A DNA stretch of 64,000 bases, taken from NCBI GenBank assembly GCA_963764345.1, contig CAVXSF010000002.1:1-64000 (forward strand), given 5' to 3'. Positions within the stretch are counted from its first letter, which is position 1; each line of letters begins with the position of its first letter. This DNA is from DASQZK01 sp963764345. Its GTDB lineage: Bacteria; Bacteroidota; Bacteroidia; Bacteroidales; GCA-2748055. Under the pieces are notes generated by a model. The model ran no database searches and was not told where the DNA came from. It saw nothing but the letters and a program-made list of their open reading frames with translations. The position numbers and the translations under genes were made by a program. Positions 1-10,830 of this stretch are shown here, one piece after another.

Positions 1-356
1 TGGTGGAAGAAGTGGCTAAGGAACAGGACCGTTACATCATACCTGATCCAAATCCCCAGACCGGGATGTTTTTCCGTTCCGACCATTTCAGCTTTGCCCG
101 TTACGGAGTGCCTTCCGTTTTTGTGAGAGGAAATTGTGACAGCCGAGAATACGGCCGTGCATGGGCCGCTGCACAGGAAAAAGATTACATCGAAAACAGG
201 TATCACCGGCCTGCCGACAATTACGATCCTGCCAGCTGGGATCTCAGCGGGGTGGCCGAAGACGCTAAACTGGCATTTGAAGTGGGCTACAAGCTTACCC
301 GTGCACGGCAATACCCGAAGTGGAACGATGATTCGGAATTTAAAAATTTACGTTAA
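1..356 (+). CDS. M28 family metallopeptidase, C-terminal part (5' end outside window)
   Basis: The open frame runs in from before the window and ends with TAA at 354-356, so only the last ~117 residues are visible. The stretch FFRSDHFSFARYGVPS is the typical late segment of M28 zinc aminopeptidases, with the S-D-H-F-S core and a following R/G-rich loop. It is followed by YHRPADNYDP, where the histidine is a likely zinc ligand by analogy with M28 enzymes. Members are usually exported and remove N-terminal residues from peptides. The signal peptide and remaining zinc ligands lie upstream and cannot be checked. It is in the same direction as the GH43 gene, 44 bp upstream of it, but peptidase function gives no clear link to the carbohydrate genes. 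Confidence 0.8.
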   Translation, partial: VEEVAKEQDRYIIPDPNPQTGMFFRSDHFSFARYGVPSVFVRGNCDSREYGRAWAAAQEKDYIENRYHRPADNYDPASWDLSGVAEDAKLAFEVGYKLTRARQYPKWNDDSEFKNLR

Positions 357-400
357 GGTCACTTTAATACCCGTTTTCAATTAAACTTTCAAAGTATAAA

Positions 401-2032
401 ATGAGGACCATTTCCATTCTTTTCGCTCTCATAGGGATATCTGCCAGTGTTGCGGCCCAGGACCTGCCGCTTCGGAATATGCCTACAATCCCCGATCCCA
501 TGCCCGATTCGGTGAAACCTACTTACACCAATCCGGTGCTTCCGGGTTTCAACCCAGACCCGAGTGTTTGCAGGGTGGGTGATGACTATTACCTGGCTAC
601 CAGTTCCTTTGAATTCTTCCCCGGGGTGCCGGTATATCATAGTAAAGACCTGGTGAACTGGGAATTAATCGGCTATGCCCTGACCCGGAAAAGCCAGCTC
701 AACCTCGAAAACGCATGGCCTTCGGGAGGAATTTTCGCCCCGACCCTTCGCTATCACAAGGGCACCTTTTATATGATCACTACCAATACCAGCGGAAACG
801 GAAATTTTTATGTGACGGCCAAAAATCCGGCGGGACCCTGGTCTGATCCGCTATGGGTCGATAAGCCGGTGTTCGATCCCGATCTTTTTTTCGACGATGA
901 CGGTAAGGTATATTACACCCGGCGAAGCACATTCGAAAAAGCGGGTATCGTACAGGCTGAAATCGATATAAAAACCGGGAAATTACTGACACCCTTAAAG
1001 GTCATCTCCAAAGGACTGATCTCTCCCGACTGCGAAGGCCCGCATATTTACAAAATATCTGGTAAATACTATCTTATGATGGCCGAAGGGGGCACCAGGG
1101 CTCTTCACATGGAGACCATCGCACGTGGAGATTCACCATCGGGACCTTTTCAACCCTGTCCGCATAATCCCATTCTGGCCAATCATACTTCATGGGGTGA
1201 AGAGGTTCGTGCCACGGGTCATGCCGACCTCATCCAGGCGGCCAACGGGAGTTGGTGGATGGTGCACCTGGCTACCAGGCATCCCGGATATGACCATACC
1301 AGTCCTTTGGGACGCGAGACATTTCTTGAGCCCGTGGAATGGGTCAATGGCTGGCCTGTGGTAAATCAGAATCACACAGCCCAGATAAAAAACTATGTCA
1401 AAACACTTCCCCTGCATCCATGGCCCCGGTTGCCGGTAAGGGATAACTTCGACAACAGCGTTCTCAGCCTGCAATACGAATTCATCCGGAACCCGGACTC
1501 CGCGAGCTGGTCGCTGACTGAACGGCAGGGCTTTCTCCGTTTACACGGGAATGAATTTAATACCGACAGTTATTTCTCCCCGGTATTCGTCGGCCATCGG
1601 CAGAAAGACCTGGAATGTAAGGTCAGTACACGGATGGAATACCGGCCGGCCAACGGCGAAGAAGCAGGATTGACGGCCTTCATGGACTACCAGCACCACT
1701 ACGATATCCTGGTTACCCGCCGGGGCGACCGTGTATATGTCGTGCTTCGCAAGACGATTGGCGACCTCAGAGCAGATGTGGCCGAACAGGAGATTACCGA
1801 TAACAGGATCGTCCTGGGGATCGATGCCGATGCCCGGAAATATAAATTCTGGTTCTGTGAAGCCAGGAAGGATACCATGCTTTTAGGTACCGGTGAAACC
1901 CAATATATCGGCAGTGAGATTGCCGGGACGTTTACCGGTATGTTTTTCGGAATGTTTGCCTCCGGCAATGGCCGGGATGCTGTTAAACCCGCCGATTTCG
2001 ACTGGTTTGATTACCAGCCCGTTAAAAAATGA
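401..2032 (+). CDS. GH43 family glycosidase (beta-xylosidase / arabinofuranosidase type), exported
   Basis: 543 residues. A signal peptide (about 1-19, ending VAAQ) precedes a five-blade propeller domain (about 40-340) and a C-terminal beta-sandwich (about 350-540) of the GH43 C2 type. The GH43 catalytic triad is visible: base Asp53 in NPDPS, pKa-modulating Asp159 in VFDPD, acid Glu212 in CEGPH. The opening TNPVLPGFNPDPS and the two-domain build match the beta-xylosidase-like branch. Exact sugar specificity cannot be read from sequence. Length is normal for two-domain members. Its stop overlaps the start of the next gene (ATGA), so the two are probably translationally coupled. Confidence 0.92.
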   Translation: MRTISILFALIGISASVAAQDLPLRNMPTIPDPMPDSVKPTYTNPVLPGFNPDPSVCRVGDDYYLATSSFEFFPGVPVYHSKDLVNWELIGYALTRKSQLNLENAWPSGGIFAPTLRYHKGTFYMITTNTSGNGNFYVTAKNPAGPWSDPLWVDKPVFDPDLFFDDDGKVYYTRRSTFEKAGIVQAEIDIKTGKLLTPLKVISKGLISPDCEGPHIYKISGKYYLMMAEGGTRALHMETIARGDSPSGPFQPCPHNPILANHTSWGEEVRATGHADLIQAANGSWWMVHLATRHPGYDHTSPLGRETFLEPVEWVNGWPVVNQNHTAQIKNYVKTLPLHPWPRLPVRDNFDNSVLSLQYEFIRNPDSASWSLTERQGFLRLHGNEFNTDSYFSPVFVGHRQKDLECKVSTRMEYRPANGEEAGLTAFMDYQHHYDILVTRRGDRVYVVLRKTIGDLRADVAEQEITDNRIVLGIDADARKYKFWFCEARKDTMLLGTGETQYIGSEIAGTFTGMFFGMFASGNGRDAVKPADFDWFDYQPVKK

Positions 2033-2727
2033 CAGGAATGAAAAAGGTCAGACTGATCAGCTTTGATTGTTACGGTACCCTTATCGACTGGAGAAAAGGC
2101 GTACTGGATGCACTGCGGCCCGTTCTCGATGATTATTTCATCTCCATGGATGATGAACAGCTTTTCAGACTGTTTGCAGAATCTGATGAAGACCTGGTGA
2201 CGGGAGAATTCAGGTTATACCGTGATATTCTGCGTGAGATCATGAACCGCATCGCCCGCAGGCTGAACATCAATATACAGCCTTCAGACCTCGATATTCT
2301 TGCAGAATCAATGCCTTCCTGGCCGCCCTTTCACGATACAATAGCCGCTCTTCAGGAACTGAAAGGTAAAGATTACCGGTTAGCCATCCTTTCCAATACA
2401 GACAGAAATCTCATAGAGCAGACCCTCCGTCATCTGAATACTGAATTTGATGTGGTCATTACCTCCGAAGAGCTTGGATCGTACAAGCCTTCACCAGTAA
2501 ATTTTATGGAAGCTCTCCGGCGTTTTCATTTGCCTGCCGACCAGATCGTTCATGTGGCACAAAGCCGTTTCCATGATATCATTCCGGCACGTGACCTGGG
2601 TATGAATGCCGTGTGGATCAACAGGTACCACGATCCTGTTCCACCCCTGGATGAAGAATTTTCAAGTTTGAGATTCCCTGATCTTAACACTTTCGTGGAG
2701 GGACTTAAGGATATTGAGGGGTGCTGA
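2029..2727 (+). CDS. HAD-superfamily hydrolase (haloacid dehalogenase type II-like phosphatase)
   Basis: 232 residues, no signal peptide, so cytoplasmic. HAD motif I is SFDCYGTLIDW near the N-terminus, with nucleophile Asp in DCYGT. Motif II is ILSNTDR, motif III the lysine of SYKPSP, and motif IV lies around HVAQSRFHDIIPARDLGMN. The arrangement, with a helical cap after motif I, matches 2-haloacid dehalogenase-type HAD proteins. Many of these are really sugar- or nucleotide-phosphate phosphatases. Motif IV lacks the common GDS/GDD form and has HVAQSRFHD, as in dehalogenase-type members. The first ATG overlaps the GH43 stop by 4 bp; an internal ATG four codons later is an alternative start. 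Confidence 0.85.
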   Translation: MTGMKKVRLISFDCYGTLIDWRKGVLDALRPVLDDYFISMDDEQLFRLFAESDEDLVTGEFRLYRDILREIMNRIARRLNINIQPSDLDILAESMPSWPPFHDTIAALQELKGKDYRLAILSNTDRNLIEQTLRHLNTEFDVVITSEELGSYKPSPVNFMEALRRFHLPADQIVHVAQSRFHDIIPARDLGMNAVWINRYHDPVPPLDEEFSSLRFPDLNTFVEGLKDIEGC

Positions 2728-2850
2728 AGCCGGAAACTCCAGTGATCCGGATGGTGGACCTCATATGGGAAAAGAAAAAATAGCCCACGGACGGGGTAAG
2801 GATTTGACGGATATTATGCTTACGTAAATGAATATTAAATACTGAGTTTT

Positions 2851-5238
2851 ATGAAAAAATGGATGTTTTTCCTCACAGCCTTTTCGTGCATACTATGGAA
2901 TGCCTCTGCCCAGACGCCGGTAACAGCATCAATGTCTGACTATTTTCGTACCCCCCAGGTTGAACCGGGGATTCACAATATAGTATTACAGAACAGGTGC
3001 GGGAACCGGTTGACCATTATCATGAATGACCAGAATACGGACCTGGAATTCATTTATAAACCCAATGCTTTCAGACGAAAGGACTTGTGGGCCAGGAATT
3101 TTTCTGACAGGGACAATTTCACCAGCCTGTTTGACAAGGTCAGTTTTCCGTTTGTCAGGGCTTCCTACATGAAAGAATACGGTTACGATCCGTTCCTGAC
3201 CGTCCTGAAGATGCAGGCGCCATCACAGGCCCGGAATAACCTTTCCTTTCTCAACATTGCCGATGAGAATGCATTTATCGTTACCGCAAGTTCACCGCTT
3301 TTGATTTCCATCAGGCCCAAGGTAAAATTCGAAATAAGCAACGGCTTACTCACCGAATCCTTCATTGAGCGGGGAGAGAACATTGTTTCCTACGTGAAAT
3401 TCCCCGGGTTCAGTGAAAACCGTTTTCGGATGCTGAAAGACGGGACCATCGTACTGCAGGTCATGGAAAATGATGTGGTGATTTTTGGGGGGGAAGAGAA
3501 TCTTCACCAGGTGGACCGGGTTATCAAACGGTTCAGCGGGATGACATTTGATGCGATCAACAACGAGAATGAACAGGTAATGAGCAGTGTTCTTGACAGG
3601 TCGACGTTTGTCTATGATAATGCGGATTTTCAGAGAGTGCTGGATCTCAACAAACGGATCGTCTATTCGGCTTTTGATGAAGGCGGGGCCGTAAACGGTG
3701 CCCTGGCACGCATCTATGATCTCATCTGGAACAGGGACGGGTCCATGTCTTCCTCCCTGATGGCCATGGCCGGAATGCCCGATCTTATAAAACTCTGGGC
3801 TCCTTTCATTCTCCACAATCCGAACTGGATCCTTACAGATCCGGTGACCGGGAAGCATACACCCGAATACCTTCAGATCCTGGGAACACGGTGGACTAAA
3901 TCGGAAGACGACGGGATCTACTATGCCCTTCTTTCGGTGTACACCCATTTCATGACAACCGGTTCCGACGAGCTGATCCAAACCGACGATTTCGCCCGGT
4001 TGCTGGAAGCCATCGACCGGTTTTTAAGCAAAACGTGGGAACCGGATAAAAAGATGATTGGATCGGACACCAGGGGGGAGACTTCGCTTCGTTCGAGTCC
4101 CTTTTACGGTTATGATGCCGTGAACGGGATCATGTATACCGACCTCAGGGAAAGCGATGTGGAACATACCACCCTGAGCCGTTCATACAGCCTCTATAAC
4201 CAGGTGAACACCTATAATCTTCTCAGGATGGCAATGATCCTGATGGAACAGGATGCGGGGTACGATGGTGTAAAATATGCCGGGTACGCTAAAATTGCCG
4301 GGGATATTGAGAAAACGGTAAAGACGACCTTCAGGGATGACAAAGGTTACCTCTATGCCGGACTTGAAAAGATGTCGGATGGCTCCGAGCACTGGCGCCG
4401 TTTCGAACGAGGTGCTGATTACTGGGAATATGCCTGGGCGGTATCCCTGGGACCTTTCTTCCCGGCGCTGGATATACAAATTGAAAGTGCCCGCATGACA
4501 GAAAAAACCTGGCCATCCATCCGGAGTTACGGCTATTGTCCCTGGAACACACTGGCCGGTTTCCTATACGAGTATGGCATGAGTTCAGGCGATTATGAGG
4601 ATATGCTCTCCCAGGAGGTGAAGGAAGCACTTATGCTCACCAATAAATACACGATGCCGGGAGCCGTGACCGAGTACCAGGGTAACGTGGAAGGCTGGCG
4701 TGCCCTGCCGTTCCAGATCGGAGCGCTGTACTATTCCATGGGATACCAGTTGATCCATGCTCTTCCGGAAGGACTGTCGGTGAGAGCCAGCCAAAAGGTG
4801 AGCAGTCTGAATAATTTCAGGTACAGGAACAGTACTTTCAATGCTACTGCGGATGGGAAGGGCGATGATGTTTCTTCTTTCACGCTGAATGGCGAAAAGT
4901 TCACCGGTACCCTTCAGATCCCCGAAGACCGGATGCAGACCGGCACAAATGGTATTTTCGTGGAACGGACAGAGAAAAGTAATAACCTCAGACTCCGCTC
5001 ATCCGATACCAGGCTTATGGGATATGTGGAATCGGAACGAAATTATACCTACGAGGTACATTCAACATGGAAGTCGCATTTGGTTTTCGATAACCTCGAT
5101 AAAGCATCGTCGGTAAAAGTGATCAATACCGGGTCGGGAGAGGAGACAGCCTTTGAAAAAACGGCTCTGCCGGTTAAAGGTGAATACATGGTGGTCTTTG
5201 ATGGTACCGGCGATTTCAGGGTGGAAGTGAAAGAATAA
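2851..5238 (+). CDS. Exported six-hairpin glycosidase-like protein (paralogue of the gene at 59994)
   Basis: 795 residues with a signal peptide of about 20 residues (ends ASAQ). An N-terminal beta-rich region (about 25-260) is followed by a helical part starting with DLIWNRDGSM, which resembles the W-x-R-D segment of alpha/alpha-barrel glycosidases such as GH15/GH63. It ends with a beta-sandwich (about 660-795). Together with the protein at 59994 it shares landmarks ARNFSDRDN/DRNFSNRDD, YGYDPFLTV/CDYDPFYTV and LIWNRDG/LIWFRDG. I do not recognise a numbered GH family with certainty, so substrate and mechanism are unknown. It lies 123 bp after the HAD gene and probably belongs to the same unit. 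No catalytic acid can be named safely. Confidence 0.7.
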   Translation: MKKWMFFLTAFSCILWNASAQTPVTASMSDYFRTPQVEPGIHNIVLQNRCGNRLTIIMNDQNTDLEFIYKPNAFRRKDLWARNFSDRDNFTSLFDKVSFPFVRASYMKEYGYDPFLTVLKMQAPSQARNNLSFLNIADENAFIVTASSPLLISIRPKVKFEISNGLLTESFIERGENIVSYVKFPGFSENRFRMLKDGTIVLQVMENDVVIFGGEENLHQVDRVIKRFSGMTFDAINNENEQVMSSVLDRSTFVYDNADFQRVLDLNKRIVYSAFDEGGAVNGALARIYDLIWNRDGSMSSSLMAMAGMPDLIKLWAPFILHNPNWILTDPVTGKHTPEYLQILGTRWTKSEDDGIYYALLSVYTHFMTTGSDELIQTDDFARLLEAIDRFLSKTWEPDKKMIGSDTRGETSLRSSPFYGYDAVNGIMYTDLRESDVEHTTLSRSYSLYNQVNTYNLLRMAMILMEQDAGYDGVKYAGYAKIAGDIEKTVKTTFRDDKGYLYAGLEKMSDGSEHWRRFERGADYWEYAWAVSLGPFFPALDIQIESARMTEKTWPSIRSYGYCPWNTLAGFLYEYGMSSGDYEDMLSQEVKEALMLTNKYTMPGAVTEYQGNVEGWRALPFQIGALYYSMGYQLIHALPEGLSVRASQKVSSLNNFRYRNSTFNATADGKGDDVSSFTLNGEKFTGTLQIPEDRMQTGTNGIFVERTEKSNNLRLRSSDTRLMGYVESERNYTYEVHSTWKSHLVFDNLDKASSVKVINTGSGEETAFEKTALPVKGEYMVVFDGTGDFRVEVKE

Positions 5239-5431
5239 ACAGGCTCGGTGCGGATCTTGCTTATATCATATCGTGGAAAAGATACCCGTACTTAAACATT
5301 CCTTTTCTAAGAATATTCCCCTGCGGGTGTCATTCTTCACTTCTTTTCTGAGCCCTTGTATCATCTGGTAATCAAAGGCGGAAAAGGAATTTGGACTGCG
5401 GTTCTTCTCCTTCTTTCCGCCCTTCTTTTCC

Positions 5432-6844
5432 CTACCTTTTTTTCCCCTTCTTTTTCGACTGCCGTTGCTCCATCAGCCGGTTGAGGGCCCCATACGGTTT
5501 GTCGATACTGAACCAGACTTCTTCCCGGGTGCCATCGGAGGCTTTACCTGTCAGCACGTCAAAACTATGATCATGTTCCGTGACCAGTTTTTGCCCGGCA
5601 GGCTGCAATCCCAGGTTCCTTAGTATGTCATATTCATGATTCACATTTATCACAATGAACGCATTGCCTGCATCCTTTCCGTTACCTGTGGCCATCACTG
5701 CATTTTTGAAACCGTAGTATTTAAACAGGGATTCATACTGTTTTTCTTTATCCCCCTTTATATTGTAAACCAGGGAAAGGTCATTATATACCGGGAACTG
5801 AACCGGATCGTCGGCGAGGTATTTTTCCGCATGAAGGATATACTGGTCATACTGACCTGCGCTGAGGTAATGGTCGAGAGAATCGGTTTTCAGGTTGTAT
5901 GGCGCGTAGTCCTTGCTGCCGGTATATCCGTAGTACAGCATGAAGAATTCATCCAGGCCCATGGATAAAGGGGCTGTGTTAAATTCCTTCAGGAGGGCAG
6001 GATAATAGTATCGGTCGAGGGGGTCGGTGATCCTTTTGTCAAGATCATCCGTATTCCGGACGTTGAAGGTCTGAAACCTGGGCTGGCCTGTATCATCAAA
6101 AGTGTAGGTTTCCGGGGGTGTATTCTTCATGATCAGGGCCATGGCCCGGTAACTGATGAGATTATTCCCCTGGTCTTCAAATTTTGCACCACGGCTAAAG
6201 ACCTGGTATGCCAGACCGTAATTATGCTGAAAGAAAAGGCTCAGGCCCCAGGGATAATGCAGTAGGTAATTCGTGGAATCGTAACTCAGCCCTTTAGTGG
6301 CAGCGTCAATGGCATGGTTATACTTTCCATTTTTTATGTAAGCCATGGCAAGGGTATAATAGGCACTCTGGTTTGAAGGTTCGAGGATGAGTGCTTTCTG
6401 TGCATAGAAAACCGATGAGTCGGCTTCCCCGGCAAGGTCCATAGAGATGACGGAAAGCCGAAGGAAGCCTGAAGGATCTTCAGGCTTTAACAGGGTATAT
6501 TTCCTGAACCAGTAAAGTGCACTGTCGGTGTTGTCCGAGATATCGTAGGCATTACCCAGACCATAAACAGCTTCGGGATAATCCGGTCTTATCTTCAGGG
6601 CTCTCTGGTAGAAACGGATACCCTGATCTATCTGGCCCGTTTGAACATAACACTTACCTAAATCAGTGCACAGACTGAAATTGGCCGGATATTTTTCAGT
6701 AAGCTGCAGATAAAGCGGGATGGCCATCCTGAATTCATCATTTTGGTAAAATAGCTTTGCCTTTTGAAGGAGAGTGTCGGTTTTCTGCGGGAGTACTGGA
6801 AGAAAAACCAGGAACAGGGAGCAGATGAGGAATGTTTTTTTCAT
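5432..6844 (-). CDS. Exported TPR protein with C-terminal DUF4919-like domain
   Basis: 470 residues. The N-terminal signal peptide (about 1-20) is followed by at least five tetratricopeptide repeats (about 25-235), with typical A/G-Y-P patterns such as YPANFSLCTDLGKCYVQTG and YPEAVYGLGNAYD. The C-terminal half (about 240-450), ending near AFIVINVNHEYDILRNLGL, resembles the DUF4919 family seen in Bacteroidota. TPRs bind proteins; the function of DUF4919 is unknown. The tail is strongly basic (SKKKGKKR). It converges on the plus-strand glycosidase and has its own 365-bp upstream region with three hairpins. No link to carbohydrate metabolism can be inferred beyond location. Confidence 0.75.
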   Translation of the reverse strand: MKKTFLICSLFLVFLPVLPQKTDTLLQKAKLFYQNDEFRMAIPLYLQLTEKYPANFSLCTDLGKCYVQTGQIDQGIRFYQRALKIRPDYPEAVYGLGNAYDISDNTDSALYWFRKYTLLKPEDPSGFLRLSVISMDLAGEADSSVFYAQKALILEPSNQSAYYTLAMAYIKNGKYNHAIDAATKGLSYDSTNYLLHYPWGLSLFFQHNYGLAYQVFSRGAKFEDQGNNLISYRAMALIMKNTPPETYTFDDTGQPRFQTFNVRNTDDLDKRITDPLDRYYYPALLKEFNTAPLSMGLDEFFMLYYGYTGSKDYAPYNLKTDSLDHYLSAGQYDQYILHAEKYLADDPVQFPVYNDLSLVYNIKGDKEKQYESLFKYYGFKNAVMATGNGKDAGNAFIVINVNHEYDILRNLGLQPAGQKLVTEHDHSFDVLTGKASDGTREEVWFSIDKPYGALNRLMEQRQSKKKGKKR

Positions 6845-7209
6845 GATAAAAGATGATTTATCCAGCTTTTGTCCTGCTATGGCAGGACCAGTGAACTCAA
6901 GAACGGTTTGTGCCGGACATTTAATGTCCGGTTCTGCCTAAAACCATGAAAATTATGGAATTCCTTTCCTAAAAAAAAGGTGCCCGTGACCTACGAGCAC
7001 CTTATTTTTACAGGCTAACCCTAAATTAACCTAATGATAGATGAAAGCATTACAATATACGAAATAAATTAATTCGGATAAAGATTTCATTCGGATTATT
7101 TATATTTTTCTAAGAGGAAGGCTGTTTTTCGACCAAAATTAATTTGATCACAGCGTCTGAAACACTACCTTGGCGGGTAAAACAGGAGAACCTTCAATTT
7201 CAAAAAATC
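6845..7209. other. 365-bp divergent intergenic region with three hairpins
   Basis: Lies between the TPR gene (-) and a sulfatase (+). Three inverted repeats are visible: 6871-6888 (GTCCTGC/GCAGGAC), 6913-6931 (CCGGACAT, 3-nt loop, ATGTCCGG) and 6977-7003 (AAGGTGC/GCACCTT). The last has T-runs on both sides and could terminate either strand. It is followed by a TAACCCTAAA element (7016-7025) that recurs at 46128-46137. A 12-codon ORF at 7034-7072 is too short to call. A weak promoter-like pair for the sulfatase, TTTG at 7144 and TACCTTGG at 7166 (18-nt gap), resembles the Bacteroidota -33/-7 pattern. Confidence 0.55.
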
Positions 7210-8664
<1,455 letters not shown>

Positions 8665-8767
8665 ACGAGACACGAAAAGAAAACGACTGAATTTCATCCC
8701 CGATCAGCCGCATGAAGAGGAATCGTGATCCGGGGAGTAACTATAAGGAATAAAATTTCATAACATC

Positions 8768-9622
8768 ATGAAACGCAGACAGTTTATAAAACGTTCAGCA
8801 GCCGGAGCAGCAGGGATCTCCCTGATGCCAGGAATCCTGGCAGCCTGCAGCAGCACAGAAAATCCTCTGCGCAGGATCGGGATCATAACCAATACAATAG
8901 CCAGCCCTCTTAAACAGGACTGGGAAAAGACCCTCCGGGAGGTGGCTGACATTGGTTATACATACCTGGAATATGGGGGAGCCATGGGGGACAATCCGGA
9001 GTATTTTAAATCTGTCATGAAAGAAATCGGTATGATCTCCCTTGCCGGTGGATCGAGTATGGCCCAGATGCAGGGCGATGATCTCAAAAAGCTGATCGAC
9101 GAGTCACTCAGCCTGGGGAAACAATATGTGGTATGCTACTGGCCCTGGATGACTTCCGGAGAACATATCGTGATGGACGATCTGAAATACGCCGTCGATC
9201 ATTTTCACCAGATCGGTGAGCGGTGCAATGACGTTGGACTGAGGTTCGCAGCACATAACCATGACAAGGAATTCGGGAAAGTGGACGACACGGTTATCTA
9301 CGATTATTTTCTCTCTCATACCGATCCGGTACTTGTGACCATGGAGCTGGATATTTACTGGATTTATAAAGGGGGTGGTGACCCTCTTCATTATTTTGAA
9401 AAGTACCCGGGACGTTTCGAACTTCTTCATATGAAGGACATGAATGATGATGCTGATCAGACCTTCGCCTGTGTTGGTTCGGGAAAGATTGATTTTCAGG
9501 CGATACTGGATAAAGCCGGAACTGCCGGAGTGAAGCATCTCATCGTGGAGCACGATCATCCTGAACATTCCATGGAATGCGCCAGAACAAGCTATGAAAA
9601 TATCATGGCCCTCAAATTCTAA
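8768..9622 (+). CDS. Tat-exported sugar phosphate isomerase/epimerase-like TIM barrel
   Basis: 284 residues. The N-terminus MKRRQFIKRSAAGAAG is a twin-arginine signal and ends in a lipobox-like LAAC, so a Tat-exported lipoprotein is predicted. The remainder is an AP-endonuclease-2/xylose-isomerase-like TIM barrel with probable metal ligands in YLEYGG (Glu), LDIYW (Asp), LLHMKDM (His) and IVEHDH (Glu/His). Despite the family name, exported members have no phosphosugar substrate to meet. Related Bacteroidota proteins have been linked to cleavage or isomerisation of 3-keto glycosides, which fits the DUF1080 gene 109 bp downstream. That role is inference. Paralogous barrels are at 10831 and 42283. 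Confidence 0.88.
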   Translation: MKRRQFIKRSAAGAAGISLMPGILAACSSTENPLRRIGIITNTIASPLKQDWEKTLREVADIGYTYLEYGGAMGDNPEYFKSVMKEIGMISLAGGSSMAQMQGDDLKKLIDESLSLGKQYVVCYWPWMTSGEHIVMDDLKYAVDHFHQIGERCNDVGLRFAAHNHDKEFGKVDDTVIYDYFLSHTDPVLVTMELDIYWIYKGGGDPLHYFEKYPGRFELLHMKDMNDDADQTFACVGSGKIDFQAILDKAGTAGVKHLIVEHDHPEHSMECARTSYENIMALKF

Positions 9623-9731
9623 ATCTGCAGAATAATGCATCTAATGAATTTGTAAAATCTGTTTTTTTTAAGGAAATTTACATTCGTCAATCAGACCAAC
9701 ATTTATTTTAACAGAACAAATAAAACACGCT

Positions 9732-10481
9732 ATGAAAAAATCAAGATCATTATTATTCCTCGGAAGTCTTTTCATGTTATCAGGACTGATGCTAATGTCC
9801 TGTAAAACCAAAACCGGGAACAAAGAAAAATCAACCGAATCGCAATGGATCACCCTGTTTGACGGAACCAGTACTGATGGTTGGAGAGGTTATGATTCAA
9901 CCTCCTTCCCGGCACACGGTTGGGTTATTGATGGTGACGCCCTCAAATGCGTTGGCTCAGGTGAAGGTGAAGCCGGCGGTCAGGGAGGCGATATCATTTA
10001 TGATAAAAAATTCAAAGATTTTGACCTGACCCTGGATTGGAAAATTTCAGAAGGCGGCAACAGCGGCATCTTTTACCTGGCTAAGGAAATTCCAGGAGAA
10101 CCCATATGGAAATCCGCTCCTGAATACCAGATTCTTGACAATGAAAGACACCCCGATGCCAAGCTGGGTGAAAATGGTAACCGCCAGGCCGGCTCCCTTT
10201 ATGATCTGATCCCTGCAAACCCGCAGAATGCTAAACCTGCCGGTGAATGGAACACTGCTGAGATCATGGTTTACCAGGGTACCGTTGTTCATTACATGAA
10301 CGGTAAAAAAGTGCTCGAATATCACATTGGCACCCCCGATTTTGTCCAGATGATCGCCAATTCAAAATTCAAGGATTTTCCTGAATTCGGAAAATACAGG
10401 GATGGATATATCGGACTGCAGGATCATGGCAACGATGTATGGTTCAAAAATATTAAGATCAAAGATCTCAGTGTGAAGTGA
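9732..10481 (+). CDS. DUF1080 (3-keto-disaccharide hydrolase family) lipoprotein
   Basis: 249 residues with a lipoprotein signal (lipobox LMSC, Cys about 24). The single concanavalin-like beta-sandwich (about 38-247) shows the DUF1080 hallmarks: WITLFDGTSTDGWRGY at the start, DFDLTLDWKISEGGNSGIFYL in the middle and YIGLQDHGNDVWFKNIKIK at the end. Pfam now names this family after 3-keto-disaccharide hydrolysis. Whether this member hydrolyses keto-glycosides or only binds glycan cannot be settled here. It is followed by a clear terminator at 10626-10675, which suggests it closes the sulfatase-TIM barrel-DUF1080 unit. Confidence 0.9.
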   Translation: MKKSRSLLFLGSLFMLSGLMLMSCKTKTGNKEKSTESQWITLFDGTSTDGWRGYDSTSFPAHGWVIDGDALKCVGSGEGEAGGQGGDIIYDKKFKDFDLTLDWKISEGGNSGIFYLAKEIPGEPIWKSAPEYQILDNERHPDAKLGENGNRQAGSLYDLIPANPQNAKPAGEWNTAEIMVYQGTVVHYMNGKKVLEYHIGTPDFVQMIANSKFKDFPEFGKYRDGYIGLQDHGNDVWFKNIKIKDLSVK

Positions 10482-10830
10482 CCAGCAGTTTGTTTGTCAG
10501 GATTTTACGGAACAGAGCGAAAGCATTTTTTGTCATCTGGATTTTGTACTTACAAAGGATGAAATGAATCTTCGGCTTCTGTTCCGGGAAAATTAACTGA
10601 ATCAATTGATTTATCATACAGGTCTTTGAGCACGGGTGTTGTACTGAATGTACCGGTCCGTGCTCAACCTTTTTAAAGGCTTCCGGTATCCGCTCTCCGG
10701 AGAATATGCCCCATTGCTGATCCGGAGAAACAAGTTGCTTATTCAGATGAATTAAAATAAACTGTCATTTTTCCATGGTCTTCCGGAGCTACATCCGGCC
10801 ATGTTGTTACATAACAAATAAAACCATATC
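10482..10830 (+). other. 349-bp intergenic region holding a terminator
   Basis: Between DUF1080 and the next TIM-barrel gene, both on the plus strand. The only clear structure is the terminator listed separately at 10626-10675. The remaining ~155 bp before the ATG at 10831 should hold a promoter for the next gene, but I see no convincing TTTG/TAnnTTTG pair. No credible ORF. Confidence 0.4.
10626..10675 (+). terminator. Rho-independent terminator after DUF1080 gene
   Basis: A perfect 10-bp stem, TTGAGCACGG (10626-10635) with CCGTGCTCAA (10658-10667), is followed directly by CCTTTTT. It lies about 145 bp after the DUF1080 stop, a rather long 3' untranslated stretch. No ORF intervenes. Confidence 0.8.

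Noticed and set aside
3346..3981. 211-codon minus-strand frame inside the 2851 gene
   Set aside because: It is antisense to a well-supported glycosidase-like gene; its residues are typical of shadow reading and contain no motif.
7034..7072. 12-codon leader ORF between TPR and sulfatase genes
   Set aside because: Too short, with no residue bias or coupling that would support translation.
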